From NCBI RefSeq assembly GCF_914271485.1, contig NZ_CAJZAG010000008.1, positions 186,001 through 250,000 on the forward strand: a DNA stretch of 64,000 nt, in the 5' to 3' direction. The notes below the pieces were generated by a model that did not search any database, was not told where the DNA came from, and saw only the letters and a list, made by a program, of their open reading frames with translations. This document shows positions 1-10,529 of this stretch, piece by piece (the first letter of the stretch is position 1; every line of letters starts with the position of its first letter). This DNA comes from Cupriavidus pampae. GTDB lineage: Bacteria > Pseudomonadota > Gammaproteobacteria > Burkholderiales > Burkholderiaceae. The position numbers and the translations under genes were made by a program.

Positions 1-364
1 CCAGCACGAAGTCGCGCAGCGCGCCCGCCGATTGCCGGCGCGGACCCGAAAGGCCCGCCGCCACCGCGCCACCAAATGTCGCGCGGCCCGGCGCGCAGAA
101 GTGGGGCGGCTCGAACGCGAGCATCTGGCGGCAGTCCGCGAGCGCCGCTTCGATTTCGGTCAGCGGCGTGCCGCAACGCGCGGTAATCACGAGTTCGGCT
201 GGATCGTAGTCAACGATGCCTGTGTAGGCCGTGGTGTCGAGCACGTTGCCCACGAGGGCCTGGCCGTAGAAATCCTTGCTGCCGCCGCCTCGCAGGCGCA
301 GCGGCGTGCGCGCATCGGCGGCGGCGCGGATGGCGCCGCGAAAGTCGTCGAGAATCGCTTGCAT
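1..364 (-). CDS. glcE: Glycolate oxidase subunit GlcE, N-terminal part (cut by window edge)
   Basis: The first 121 codons of a minus-strand gene that runs off the left edge. The product begins MQAILDDFRGAIRAAADART and carries LRLRGGGSKDFYG (about residues 22-34), the glycine-rich PP-loop of the PCMH-type FAD domain, then GTPLTEIEAALA. This is the short FAD-binding partner that works with GlcD and the Fe-S subunit GlcF to oxidise glycolate to glyoxylate at the membrane. It lies 58 bp downstream of glcD on the same strand, the usual glcDEF order; glcF would lie outside the window. The identification rests on the N-terminal domain and on context, because the C-terminal half is not visible. Confidence 0.88.
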   Translation of the reverse strand, partial: MQAILDDFRGAIRAAADARTPLRLRGGGSKDFYGQALVGNVLDTTAYTGIVDYDPAELVITARCGTPLTEIEAALADCRQMLAFEPPHFCAPGRATFGGAVAAGLSGPRRQSAGALRDFVL

Positions 365-422
365 GTCGGTGGGGGTGTCTCTGGTCGTTGTTATGGTCGT
401 TGCTGTGGATGTCGGCAGCGAC

Positions 423-1937
423 TCAGAATCGCGGCAGGTCCGGGTGCGGCAGCAGGCCACGCCGTACGTGCATCTTTCCGTACTCGGCGCAACGCGCCAG
501 CGTGGGAATCGCCTTGTCGGGATTGAGCAGGCGCGCCGGATCGAAGGCCGCCTTCACGCCGAAAAACGCCTCGCGCTCCGACGGCGAGAACTGCACGCAC
601 ATCGAGTTGAGCTTTTCCACACCCACGCCGTGCTCGCCGGTGACCGTGCCGCCAAGCTCGACGCACGACTCGAGGATGTCCGCGCCGAACAGTTCCGCGC
701 GGTGCCACTCGTCCTGGTCCTCGCCGTTGAACAGGATCAGCGGATGCATATTGCCGTCGCCGGCGTGGAACACGTTGATGCAGCGCAGCCCGTACTTGAG
801 CTCCATCTGCTCGATGCGCTTGAGCAGCGTGCCGATATGCTTGCGCGGAATCGTGCCGTCCATGCAGTAGTAGTCGGGCGAGATGCGGCCCGCGGCCGGA
901 AACGCATTCTTGCGGCCGCTCCAGAAACGCAGTCGTTCGGCTTCGCTTTGCGACACCGTAATGCGCGTCGCGCCGGAGGCACGCAGCACCTCGCTCATGC
1001 GTTCGATTTCTTCAGCCACTTCCTCGGGCGTGCCATCGGACTCGCACAGCAGGATCGCGGCGGCCTCGACGTCGTAGCCCGCGTGCACGAATTCCTCCAC
1101 AGCCGCAGTGGCCGGGCGATCCATCATCTCGAGGCCGGCCGGGATGATGCCGGCGGCAATCACGTCGGCGACGGCATTGCCGCCTTTCTCGACGTCATCG
1201 AAGCTCGCCATGATCACCTGCGCGAGTTGTGGCTTGGGGATCAGCCGTACCGTGACTTCGGTCACCACCGCGAGCATGCCTTCGGAGCCGATCACCGCGG
1301 CCAGCAGGTCCAGCCCCGGCGCATCGGGCGCTTCGGAGCCGAACACCACGACGTCGCCTTCCATCGTCACGCCGCGCACGCGCAGCACGTTGTGCACCGT
1401 CAGGCCGTACTTGAGGCAATGGACGCCGCCCGAGTTCTCGCTGACATTGCCACCGATCGAACAGGCGATCTGCGACGACGGGTCGGGTGCGTAATAGAGG
1501 TTGTACGGTGCGGCGGCTTCGGAGATCGCGAGGTTGCGCACGCCGGGCTGGACCACGGCCGTGCGCGAGCGCGGATCGAGTTCGACGATGCGCTTGAACT
1601 TGGCGAGCGACAGCACGAGGCCCCCCGCGATCGGCATCGCGCCGCCGGACAGGCTCGTGCCCGAGCCGCGCGGTACCACGGGCACGCCGAGCGTATGGCA
1701 CAGGCGCAGCACTTCGCAGACCTGGTCCTCGGTATCGGGCAGCACCACGGCATCGGGAACCTGGCGATAGGCCGCGAGCCCGTCGCATTCGTACGGGACG
1801 GTGTCTTCGGACTTCCACAGGATCGCGGCGTCGGGCAGGATGCGCGCGAGGCCGGCGAGCAACGCCGCGCGGCGTTGTTCCGCGGAGGCATCGGGCGCGG
1901 CCGGGGCGAGAGATTGAGCGTCTTGCGGGGCATTCAT
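423..1937 (-). CDS. glcD: Glycolate oxidase FAD-linked subunit GlcD
   Basis: 504 aa, the usual GlcD length. The FAD-binding PCMH domain has the PP-loop PRGSGTSLSGG at residues 89-99 and the core SSQIACSIGGNVSENSGG. The C-terminal FAD-oxidase domain has FHAGDGNMHP and GEHGVGVEKL, the substrate/flavin-side motifs of this family. It oxidises glycolate to glyoxylate as the catalytic subunit with GlcE and GlcF. The frame is open further upstream, but the ATG at 1937 is chosen because AGGAG sits 5 nt before it and the family N-terminus begins near here. It is followed by glcE. The regulator in the region is the LysR gene upstream on the same strand, so regulation by it is possible but not shown. 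Confidence 0.95.
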   Translation of the reverse strand: MNAPQDAQSLAPAAPDASAEQRRAALLAGLARILPDAAILWKSEDTVPYECDGLAAYRQVPDAVVLPDTEDQVCEVLRLCHTLGVPVVPRGSGTSLSGGAMPIAGGLVLSLAKFKRIVELDPRSRTAVVQPGVRNLAISEAAAPYNLYYAPDPSSQIACSIGGNVSENSGGVHCLKYGLTVHNVLRVRGVTMEGDVVVFGSEAPDAPGLDLLAAVIGSEGMLAVVTEVTVRLIPKPQLAQVIMASFDDVEKGGNAVADVIAAGIIPAGLEMMDRPATAAVEEFVHAGYDVEAAAILLCESDGTPEEVAEEIERMSEVLRASGATRITVSQSEAERLRFWSGRKNAFPAAGRISPDYYCMDGTIPRKHIGTLLKRIEQMELKYGLRCINVFHAGDGNMHPLILFNGEDQDEWHRAELFGADILESCVELGGTVTGEHGVGVEKLNSMCVQFSPSEREAFFGVKAAFDPARLLNPDKAIPTLARCAEYGKMHVRRGLLPHPDLPRF

Positions 1938-2142
1938 GGCAACTCCTGTGGCGACCTTCTGGCGCGCCAAGACGGGCCGGCCGAGTGCGCTGACTATAGC
2001 GCAGGGCCCCTGCCGCGGGCGCGTTTGCCCACGTGAATTCGGCGTGGCAGACCGATCAAAACTGCTCATGCCACGCCGGAGCGGGCTCCGGTATGCGTCT
2101 CTCCAGCTTAGTCGCCAGCGCCCCGGAGAGCGCGAAGAGCGG

Positions 2143-3033
2143 TTACCACTCGAGGCCCAGCAGCCAGTCCACGAAGTAGCGTGCCTCGGGCTTCAGCGGG
2201 GCCTGTTCGCGCTCGACGATGTAGTAACCGTGCGGCGACACGGATTCGATATCGAGCAGCTTGACCATCTGTCCGGCCGCCAGCCACTGGCGCGCCATGC
2301 GCTGGCGCACGAGCGCCACGCCCTGATTGGACGCGATCGCCTCCAGCAGCAGGCCGATGTCGTTGAACTGCGGGCCGACCTGCGGCTCTGGCCAGTCGAG
2401 GCCGGCGGTTTCGAACCACGGCCGCCACGGCTCCAGCGGGCTGCGCAGCAGCACGAGGTTGTGCAGGTCCGCGGGCTTGGTGATCGAGCGCCCGTTGATG
2501 CGGTCGTAATACTCGCGCCCGCATGCGGGGAACACGTTCTCCACCAGCAGCTTGGTCGTGCGCAGGTCGGGGTAGCGGCCGGTGCCGTAGCGCACCTCCA
2601 CGTCGGTGTCCTCGGCCTTGACGTCGAGGAACGGAATCGCCAGATGCAGCTCGAGGTCGATATGCGGATAGAGCGCGCCGAACTCGGGCAGGCGCGGCAC
2701 CAGATGCTGACGCCCGAACGTGGGCGGAATGGCCACGCGCAGGCGCGTGCGCAGCTTGTTGTACTCGGGCCGCGCGAGTTCGTTGAGCGACTTGAGCGCG
2801 TCCTGCACGTTGCGCTGGTAGCGCGCGCCGGCCGCGGTCAGCCGCAGCGCCGCGTTGGAGCGCACGAACAGGTCTTCGCCCCACAGCTCCTCGAGATTCT
2901 TGATGCGGTGCGACACGGCGCTCGGCGTCACCGAGAGCTCCTCGGCCGCGCGCGCGAAGCTGCCCAGACGCGCGGCCGCCTCGAAGGCGATCAGCAGGTG
3001 CAGCGGCGGGACGCGATGGAAGACGGAGGCCAT
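2143..3033 (-). CDS. LysR-type transcriptional regulator (GcvA-like)
   Basis: 296 aa. It has an N-terminal winged helix-turn-helix (about residues 5-65; LLIAFEAAARLGSFARAAEE, then LSVTPSAVSHRIKNLEE) and a C-terminal periplasmic-binding-like effector domain. The sequence type resembles GcvA-like regulators. The ATG at 3033 lies 1 nt after the stop codon of the upstream D-lactate dehydrogenase-like gene, with GGAGG just before it inside that gene's end, so the two are probably translationally coupled. LysR regulators are usually divergent from their targets. Here the gene is the second member of its operon, so it may control that enzyme, the glc genes downstream, or both. The effector is unknown. 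Confidence 0.9.
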   Translation of the reverse strand: MASVFHRVPPLHLLIAFEAAARLGSFARAAEELSVTPSAVSHRIKNLEELWGEDLFVRSNAALRLTAAGARYQRNVQDALKSLNELARPEYNKLRTRLRVAIPPTFGRQHLVPRLPEFGALYPHIDLELHLAIPFLDVKAEDTDVEVRYGTGRYPDLRTTKLLVENVFPACGREYYDRINGRSITKPADLHNLVLLRSPLEPWRPWFETAGLDWPEPQVGPQFNDIGLLLEAIASNQGVALVRQRMARQWLAAGQMVKLLDIESVSPHGYYIVEREQAPLKPEARYFVDWLLGLEW

Positions 3034-3034
3034 G

Positions 3035-4453
3035 CTAGCGCGCCGCGCTGAAGATCTTGCCGGGGTTGAGGATGTGGTTCGGGTCGAGCGCATCCTTGAT
3101 CGCGCGCATGACGTCGAGTGCATCCTCGCCATGTTCCTGCACGAGGAACGCTTTCTTGTGCAGCCCCACACCGTGCTCGCCGGTGCAGGTACCGCCCATG
3201 GCCAGCGCGCGCTCGACGATGCGGCGGTTGATGGACTCGGCCTCGGCCATCTCCTCGGGTTTGGCGGGATCGACGAGGATGGCCACGTGGAAGTTGCCGT
3301 CGCCGACATGGCCGACGATCGGGCACGGCAGGGCGGAGGCGTTGAGGTCCTGCTCGGTCTCGGTCACGCATTCGGCCAGGCGCGAGATCGGCACACACAC
3401 GTCGGTGGTCACCGATTTGCAGCCGGGCTTCAGCTGCAGCATCGCGAAGAACGCGGTGTGGCGCGCATTCCAGAGCCGGCTGCGATCTTCGGGGCGCGTG
3501 GCCCACTCGAAGCCCTGGCCGCCGTGCTCGGCGACAATCTGCTGCACGGTCTCGGCCTGCTCGCGCACGCTGGCCTCGGTACCGTGGAATTCGAAGAACA
3601 GATGCGGCGTCTCGGCCATGGTCATGGCGTCGTGCCGGTTGATCGCGCGAATGGCGAGGGCATCGACAAACTCGACGCGCGCCACCGGCACGCCCAGCTG
3701 AATGGTCTCGATGGTCGCGCGCACCGCGTCGCCCATGCTCGGGAACGCGCACACCGCCGCGGAGATCGCCTCGGGCTGCGGATACAGGCGCACCGTTACC
3801 TCGGTGATGATGCCGAGCGTGCCTTCGCTACCGACGAACAGGCGGGTCAGGTCATAGCCAGCGGACGATTTGCGCGCCTGCGTGCCGGTGCGGATCACGC
3901 GGCCGTCGGCGGTAACCACCGTTAGCGCCAGCACGTTCTCGCGCATCGTGCCGTAGCGCACCGCGTTGGTCCCCGACGCGCGCGTGGCGCACATGCCGCC
4001 GATCGACGCATCGGCACCCGGATCGATCGGGAAGAACAATCCGGTGTCCTTGATCTCCTGATTCAGCTGCTTGCGCAGCACGCCGGTCTGCACGGTGGCG
4101 CTCAGGTCTTCGGCATGGACCGCGAGCACGCGGTTCATCTGTGACAGGTCCAGGCTGATGCCACCGGCCACGGCCAGCAGATGGCCCTCGAGCGACGAAC
4201 CCGCGCCATAGGGGATCAGCGGCACCGCGTGCGCGTTGCACAGGCGCGCGACCTCCGCCACCTCTTCGGTGGTATGGACGAACACCACGGCGTCGGGCGG
4301 CTCGGGCGGAAACGGCGACTCGTCGCGACCGTGATGCTCGCGCACGCCGGCCGACGTGGTGAAGCGGTCGCCGAAACGCGCGGCCAGCGTCTGCGCGACG
4401 ATCTCCGGCAGCGGTCGGCGCGCGAGCGCGGCGGCAGGGGTGGGGTGATTCAT
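3035..4453 (-). CDS. FAD-binding D-lactate dehydrogenase (cytochrome)-like oxidoreductase
   Basis: 472 aa flavoprotein of the same superfamily as GlcD but of the mitochondrial LDHD/Dld1 type. The PCMH FAD loop reads PYGAGSSLEGH at residues 81-91, followed by GADASIGGMCATRASGTNA. The C-terminal domain has VGHVGDGNFH and GEHGVGLHKK. The likely reaction is oxidation of D-lactate or another 2-hydroxy acid to the 2-oxo acid, passing electrons to a cytochrome or quinone. It starts at the ATG at 4453 and its stop abuts the LysR start. With glcDE, the region holds two distinct 2-hydroxyacid dehydrogenases. Substrate cannot be settled from sequence; 2-hydroxyglutarate is an alternative. Confidence 0.85.
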   Translation of the reverse strand: MNHPTPAAALARRPLPEIVAQTLAARFGDRFTTSAGVREHHGRDESPFPPEPPDAVVFVHTTEEVAEVARLCNAHAVPLIPYGAGSSLEGHLLAVAGGISLDLSQMNRVLAVHAEDLSATVQTGVLRKQLNQEIKDTGLFFPIDPGADASIGGMCATRASGTNAVRYGTMRENVLALTVVTADGRVIRTGTQARKSSAGYDLTRLFVGSEGTLGIITEVTVRLYPQPEAISAAVCAFPSMGDAVRATIETIQLGVPVARVEFVDALAIRAINRHDAMTMAETPHLFFEFHGTEASVREQAETVQQIVAEHGGQGFEWATRPEDRSRLWNARHTAFFAMLQLKPGCKSVTTDVCVPISRLAECVTETEQDLNASALPCPIVGHVGDGNFHVAILVDPAKPEEMAEAESINRRIVERALAMGGTCTGEHGVGLHKKAFLVQEHGEDALDVMRAIKDALDPNHILNPGKIFSAAR

Positions 4454-4569
4454 GACGAGCGTCTCCGGCGGGCTTCTTGGAATGCCGTCATTCTACGCCC
4501 GCCGCCGCGCGCGGCTTCCTGCCATGCCCATGCGGCGCCATAATGCGCATCGAACTACAAGGAGACCGC

Positions 4570-5124
4570 ATGGGCAACCGCCTGTCGAAGATCGCGACGC
4601 GTACCGGGGACGCCGGCACCACCGGGCTGGGCGACGGCAGCCGCACCGGCAAGAACAGCCTGCGCATCGCCGCCATCGGCGACGTGGACGAACTCAACTC
4701 GCATATCGGCGTGCTGCTGACCGAGCCCGGGGTACCGGCCGATGTGCGCGATGCACTGCTCGCGGTGCAGCACGATCTGTTCGACCTGGGCGGCGAACTG
4801 TCGATTCCAGGCTACACCCTGCTCAAGTCCGAGCAGGTCGCGCAACTCGACACGTGGCTGGAACATTACAATGGCGCGCTGCCGCGCCTGGCGGAGTTCA
4901 TCCTGCCAGGCGGCGCGCGCGCCGCGGCAAGCGCCCACGTCTGCCGTACCGTGTGCCGGCGCGCCGAGCGCGCGCTGGTGGCACTCGGCGCGACCGAGGC
5001 GCTCAACGAAGCGCCGCGCCAGTATCTGAACCGGTTGTCCGATCTGCTGTTCGTGCTGGCACGCGTGCTGAACCGCGCGGCGGGCGGCACGGATGTTTTG
5101 TGGCAGCGAGAGCGAAAAAGTTGA
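4570..5124 (+). CDS. Cob(I)alamin adenosyltransferase, PduO type
   Basis: 184 aa, typical for the PduO-type ATP:corrinoid adenosyltransferase, a helical-bundle enzyme that makes adenosylcobalamin from cob(I)alamin and ATP. The N-terminal ATP-binding signature TRTGDAGTTGLGDG is at residues 10-23, and the conserved VDELNS follows at 39-44. The C-terminal part has RRAERAL and the helix NRLSDLLFVLARVLN. The frame is open upstream, but ATG 4570 is supported by AAGGAGA 4 nt before it and by the family N-terminus. It stands alone: divergent from the D-lactate dehydrogenase-like gene and 184 bp upstream of dnaK, which has its own promoter. Confidence 0.92.
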   Translation: MGNRLSKIATRTGDAGTTGLGDGSRTGKNSLRIAAIGDVDELNSHIGVLLTEPGVPADVRDALLAVQHDLFDLGGELSIPGYTLLKSEQVAQLDTWLEHYNGALPRLAEFILPGGARAAASAHVCRTVCRRAERALVALGATEALNEAPRQYLNRLSDLLFVLARVLNRAAGGTDVLWQRERKS

Positions 5125-5221
5125 TAATACGGCGCATTTTGGCAATTGCCGGCGGGGCGGGGCACGGGAAGTGATGAAACGGCATTAACCGAGAAAATTA
5201 CTCGGAAATGTCGGTTTGGCC

Positions 5222-5249
5222 CTTGAAATGCCCCCGGACGGCCACATTT
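5222..5249 (+). promoter_or_regulatory. Sigma32-type heat-shock promoter of dnaK
   Basis: CTTGAAA at 5222-5228, 13 nt, then CCACATTT at 5242-5249. This differs from the sigma32 consensus -10 element (CCCCATNT) at one position. It lies 60 bp upstream of the dnaK start, which gives a normal leader length. No CIRCE (HrcA) inverted repeat was seen. Confidence 0.75.
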
Positions 5250-5308
5250 CGCACTCAGGTTGAATTGCAGCCCCCCACTGAGCGCGGGGCTCAATAGGAG
5301 AGAACAGA

Positions 5309-7264
<1,956 letters not shown>

Positions 7265-7340
7265 GCGGGAACGGGCGGCGGCGCGGGTGATGCCGGCGCC
7301 GCCCCCGACCCGACGCCGGGCGACGGAGATCCGAAGTTCG

Positions 7341-7379
7341 CGGTGAAAACCGCACTCGGATGCCGCGCTCGGCTTTTTT
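7341..7379 (+). terminator. Hairpins in the dnaK-dnaJ gap, possible attenuator
   Basis: The 140-nt gap between dnaK and dnaJ contains GCGGT-GAAA-ACCGC (7340-7353, a GNRA-capped 5-bp stem) and then GCCG-CGCT-CGGC followed by six T (7362-7379). The second stem is only 4 bp, so it would be a weak terminator at best. Such an element could lower dnaJ expression relative to dnaK. This is an inference from the layout. Confidence 0.35.
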
Positions 7380-7404
7380 GCTTATTTATCAGGTAAGAGC
7401 CACC

Positions 7405-8544
7405 ATGGCAAAACGTGATTACTACGAAGTGCTCGGGGTAGGCAAGAACGCGAGCGATGAAGAGATCAAGAAGGCTTATCGCAAGCTCGCGATGAAGTAT
7501 CACCCGGACCGCAATCCGGACAGCAAGGACTCCGAAGACAAATTCAAGGAGGCCAAAGAGGCCTACGAGATGCTGTCTGACGCGGACAAGAAGGCCGCAT
7601 ACGACCAGTATGGCCACGCGGGCGTGGACCCCAATATGGCCGGCGGCTTCGGCGGCCAGCAGGGTTACGGAGGCTTTGCCGAGGCGTTCGGCGATATCTT
7701 TGGCGACATCTTCGGTCAGCAGGCTGCCGGCGGCGCGCGTCGCGGCAACGGACCGCAGGTGTATCGCGGCACCGATCTGCGCTACAGCATGGAGATCTCG
7801 CTCGAGCAGGCCGCGCATGGTCACGAGGCGCAGATCCGCGTCCCGCACTGGGACGAGTGCGAGCACTGCCACGGCAACGGCGCGGAACCGGGTTCGTCGG
7901 TCGAGACCTGCCCGACCTGCAACGGCATCGGCCAGGTGCGCGTGTCGCAGGGCTTCTTCACGATGCAGCAGACCTGCCCGAAGTGCCACGGCAGCGGCAA
8001 GTTCATCCCGAAGCCGTGTACCAAGTGCCACGGCCAGGGCAAGCTGAAGTCGCAGAAGACGCTCGAGGTCAAGATTCCGGCCGGCATCGACGAAGGCATG
8101 CGCATCCGTTCGTCGGGCAACGGCGAGCCGGGCATCAACGGTGGCCCGCCGGGCGATCTGTACGTCGAAGTCCATATCAAGCCGCACCCGGTGTTCGAGC
8201 GTGACGGTGATGACCTGCACTGCCAGATGCCAATCTCGTTTGCCACCGCGGCACTGGGCGGCGATATCGAGGTGCCGACCCTAAGCGGCCGCGCGACGTT
8301 CCCGGTGCCCGAAGGCACGCAGGCGGGCAAGACGTTCCGGCTACGCAGCAAGGGCATCAAGGGCGTGCGTTCGGGCTACCCCGGTGACCTCTACGTCCAT
8401 GTGGTCGTCGAAACGCCGGTCAAGCTGACCGAGTCGCAAAAGGAACTGCTGCGCCAGTTCGATCGCTCGGTTCACGAGGGCGGTTCGCGCCATAGCCCGC
8501 AGGAGCAATCGTGGCTGGACAAAGTGAAGAGCTTCTTTAGCTGA
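7405..8544 (+). CDS. dnaJ: Chaperone DnaJ (Hsp40)
   Basis: 379 aa class I J-protein. The J domain (about residues 1-70) has HPD at 33-35. A Gly/Phe-rich linker follows, then four zinc-binding repeats (CEHCHGNG, CPTCNGIG, CPKCHGSG, CTKCHGQG) and the C-terminal substrate domains. It stimulates the DnaK ATPase and delivers clients. The frame opens earlier, but the start ATG 7405 is fixed by the invariant MAKRDYYEVLG beginning; AGGTAAGAG precedes it. It is the second gene of the dnaK operon and is followed by a strong terminator. Confidence 0.99.
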   Translation: MAKRDYYEVLGVGKNASDEEIKKAYRKLAMKYHPDRNPDSKDSEDKFKEAKEAYEMLSDADKKAAYDQYGHAGVDPNMAGGFGGQQGYGGFAEAFGDIFGDIFGQQAAGGARRGNGPQVYRGTDLRYSMEISLEQAAHGHEAQIRVPHWDECEHCHGNGAEPGSSVETCPTCNGIGQVRVSQGFFTMQQTCPKCHGSGKFIPKPCTKCHGQGKLKSQKTLEVKIPAGIDEGMRIRSSGNGEPGINGGPPGDLYVEVHIKPHPVFERDGDDLHCQMPISFATAALGGDIEVPTLSGRATFPVPEGTQAGKTFRLRSKGIKGVRSGYPGDLYVHVVVETPVKLTESQKELLRQFDRSVHEGGSRHSPQEQSWLDKVKSFFS

Positions 8545-8548
8545 TCGA

Positions 8549-8574
8549 AGGCCGGACATTGTCCGGCCTTTTTC
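8549..8574 (+). terminator. Rho-independent terminator of dnaKJ
   Basis: The perfect 9-bp stem AGGCCGGAC-ATT-GTCCGGCCT is followed by a T run, 4 bp after the dnaJ stop. Confidence 0.9.
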
Positions 8575-8596
8575 GTATGGGGGGCGATGCGCGATA

Positions 8597-10471
8597 ATGT
8601 TTCGTCATCGCGCATTGCCTTTGCCCCCTTTGTCTTCCTCGCTCCCGCCCCCTTCCCGTTTCCCGTTCGTACTGCTCGACGATGCCACCGCGCCCGCAGG
8701 GGATGCGGTGTCGCGTCTCTACACGGACTTCGTACGCGAGGACGTCGTGGCGTGTGGTGGCGACGTGCACGCGCTCGATGCGCTGCTGAGCGCGGGATGG
8801 GCCGAAGGCCTGCATGCGACGTTGTTCGCACCGTATGAGTTCGGTGGCGCGCTTGTCGACGCGCCCGTACATGTCGGCAACGCGCTGCCGTTCCACGACG
8901 GCGCGCTGCGCGTGCAGTGGTTCCGTACGCTGCGGCGGATGTCGGCGCGGGATGTCGGCGCATGGCTGGCGGCGACGGCCAGCGCCGCCCCCGCCGGCGT
9001 GCTCGACGTGCATAGCGACACGCCATGGCTGACCTACGCCGATGGCATCGCGCGCATCCACGATTGGATCGCGTCCGGCGACACCTATCAGGTCAATTTC
9101 ACACAGCGTCTGCGCATCTCGATGTTCGGCGATCCCGTGACGCTGCACGCCGCGTTGCGTGCCGCGCAGCCGGTGCCATACGGTGTGCTCGCGCATCTGC
9201 CCGGCGACCGGTGGGTGTCGTCGTTGTCGCCCGAACTGTTCGTCGTGCACGATGGTGGTGGTCAGCTGCTCGCGCGCCCGATGAAAGGGACTGCTCCGCG
9301 CAGTGGCGATGCCGAACGCGACGCGCAAGCTGCGCGGACGTTGGCCGCGGATCCGAAGAACCGGGCCGAGAACGTGATGATCGTCGATCTGCTGCGCAAC
9401 GATCTGGGCCGCATCGCGGTGCCGGGCAGCGTCAGGGTGCCCGAGCTGTTCGCGGTGACACCGTTCGGTCGCGTGCTGCAAATGACGTCGACGGTCACAG
9501 CCGAGGCGCGCGCTGGCACGCGCTTCAGCGATCTGATGGCGGCGCTGTTCCCCTGCGGCTCGATCACTGGTGCGCCGAAGCGGCGAACCATGGAGATCAT
9601 CGCCGCGCTCGAATCGTCGCCGCGCGGTCTGTACACCGGTGCGATCGGCTGGCTCGACGCCGACGGTGCTTTTGCGATGTCGGTGGCGATCCGCACCCTC
9701 GTGCTCGGCGCGATGGGCGCGGATGGCCTGCGTGCGGGAGAGATGGGCGTCGGCGGCGGCATCGTGCACGACAGCGTGGCCAGCGACGAATACCTCGAAT
9801 GCGAGTGGAAAGCGCGCTTCCTGACCGCGCACGATCCCGGCTTCACGCTGTTCGAAACCATGCATGCGCGCGATGGTGTGTGTCTGGCGCAGGAACGGCA
9901 TCTCGCGCGCCTTGCGCAATCGGCGGCGGCATTCGGCTTTACGTTCGATGCGGCCGCGGCGACTGCAGCGGTGGAGGCCGAGGCTGCGCGGCTCGGCAAG
10001 GGCGACTGGCGTTTGCGTGTGAGTGTGAACAAGGCCGGTGTGCTCGCGTTTGCCAGCGGGGCACTCGTGCCACTGACGCAGCCAGTGTCGATCGATTGCG
10101 CGCCCGAGCCATTGCCAGACGCCGATCCGCTACGCCGCTACAAGACCAGCGCGCGCGCGGTCTATGACGCCGGCTGGCAGGCCGCCGAACGCCACGGCGC
10201 GTTCGACCGCCTGTTCTTCAACACGCGCGACGAGTTGCTCGAAGGCGGGCGTAGTTCAGTGTTCGTGAAGATCGACGGCGAATGGCTGACGCCACCGCTC
10301 TCGGCGGACATCCTGCCGGGCGTGATGCGCGCGCACATGCTCGCGCATGGCGACCCACTACTCGATGGCCCCGTGCGCGAGGCCACCATCACGCGCGCGA
10401 TGCTCGCGCGTGCGCAGCAGCTAGTGGTGTGCAATGCGCTGCGCGGCGCGATGGCCGCTGTGCTGGCGTAG
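8597..10471 (+). CDS. pabB: Fused aminodeoxychorismate synthase component I / class IV aminotransferase-like (PabB-PabC type)
   Basis: 624 aa in two parts. Residues to about 400 are a chorismate-binding enzyme: GDTYQVNFTQR, ARPMKGTAPR, DLLRNDLGR and CGSITGAPKRRTMEI, as in PabB. Residues from about 410 (FTLFETMHARDG) to the end are a class IV PLP-dependent fold, as in 4-amino-4-deoxychorismate lyase, with LFFNTRDELLEGGRSSVFV near the end. One chain could therefore both aminate chorismate and release pyruvate to give p-aminobenzoate for folate; a PabA glutaminase is still needed. Such fusions are known in betaproteobacteria. The start ATG 8597 has no clear Shine-Dalgarno, and the conserved part begins only at FPFVLLDD (about residue 22), so the true start is uncertain. 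It converges with panB. Confidence 0.92.
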   Translation: MFRHRALPLPPLSSSLPPPSRFPFVLLDDATAPAGDAVSRLYTDFVREDVVACGGDVHALDALLSAGWAEGLHATLFAPYEFGGALVDAPVHVGNALPFHDGALRVQWFRTLRRMSARDVGAWLAATASAAPAGVLDVHSDTPWLTYADGIARIHDWIASGDTYQVNFTQRLRISMFGDPVTLHAALRAAQPVPYGVLAHLPGDRWVSSLSPELFVVHDGGGQLLARPMKGTAPRSGDAERDAQAARTLAADPKNRAENVMIVDLLRNDLGRIAVPGSVRVPELFAVTPFGRVLQMTSTVTAEARAGTRFSDLMAALFPCGSITGAPKRRTMEIIAALESSPRGLYTGAIGWLDADGAFAMSVAIRTLVLGAMGADGLRAGEMGVGGGIVHDSVASDEYLECEWKARFLTAHDPGFTLFETMHARDGVCLAQERHLARLAQSAAAFGFTFDAAAATAAVEAEAARLGKGDWRLRVSVNKAGVLAFASGALVPLTQPVSIDCAPEPLPDADPLRRYKTSARAVYDAGWQAAERHGAFDRLFFNTRDELLEGGRSSVFVKIDGEWLTPPLSADILPGVMRAHMLAHGDPLLDGPVREATITRAMLARAQQLVVCNALRGAMAAVLA

Positions 10472-10483
10472 GGTTTAGGTTTG

Positions 10484-10521
10484 CTCCCCTCTCCCTCGGG
10501 GAGAGGGGCTGGGGGTGAGGG
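10484..10521. repeat. GC-rich REP-like palindrome between convergent pabB and panB
   Basis: CCCCTCTCCC-TCG-GGGAGAGGGG (10486-10508) is a perfect 10-bp stem, followed by CTGGGGGTGAGGG. Elements of this form are scattered through many proteobacterial genomes (general knowledge). It sits exactly in the convergent gap and could act as a two-way terminator or mRNA stabiliser. Confidence 0.6.
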
Positions 10522-10529
10522 CACACGCC

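Noticed and set aside
276..2036. A 586-codon frame antisense to glcD
   Set aside because: Same shadow effect; glcD on the other strand has all family motifs.
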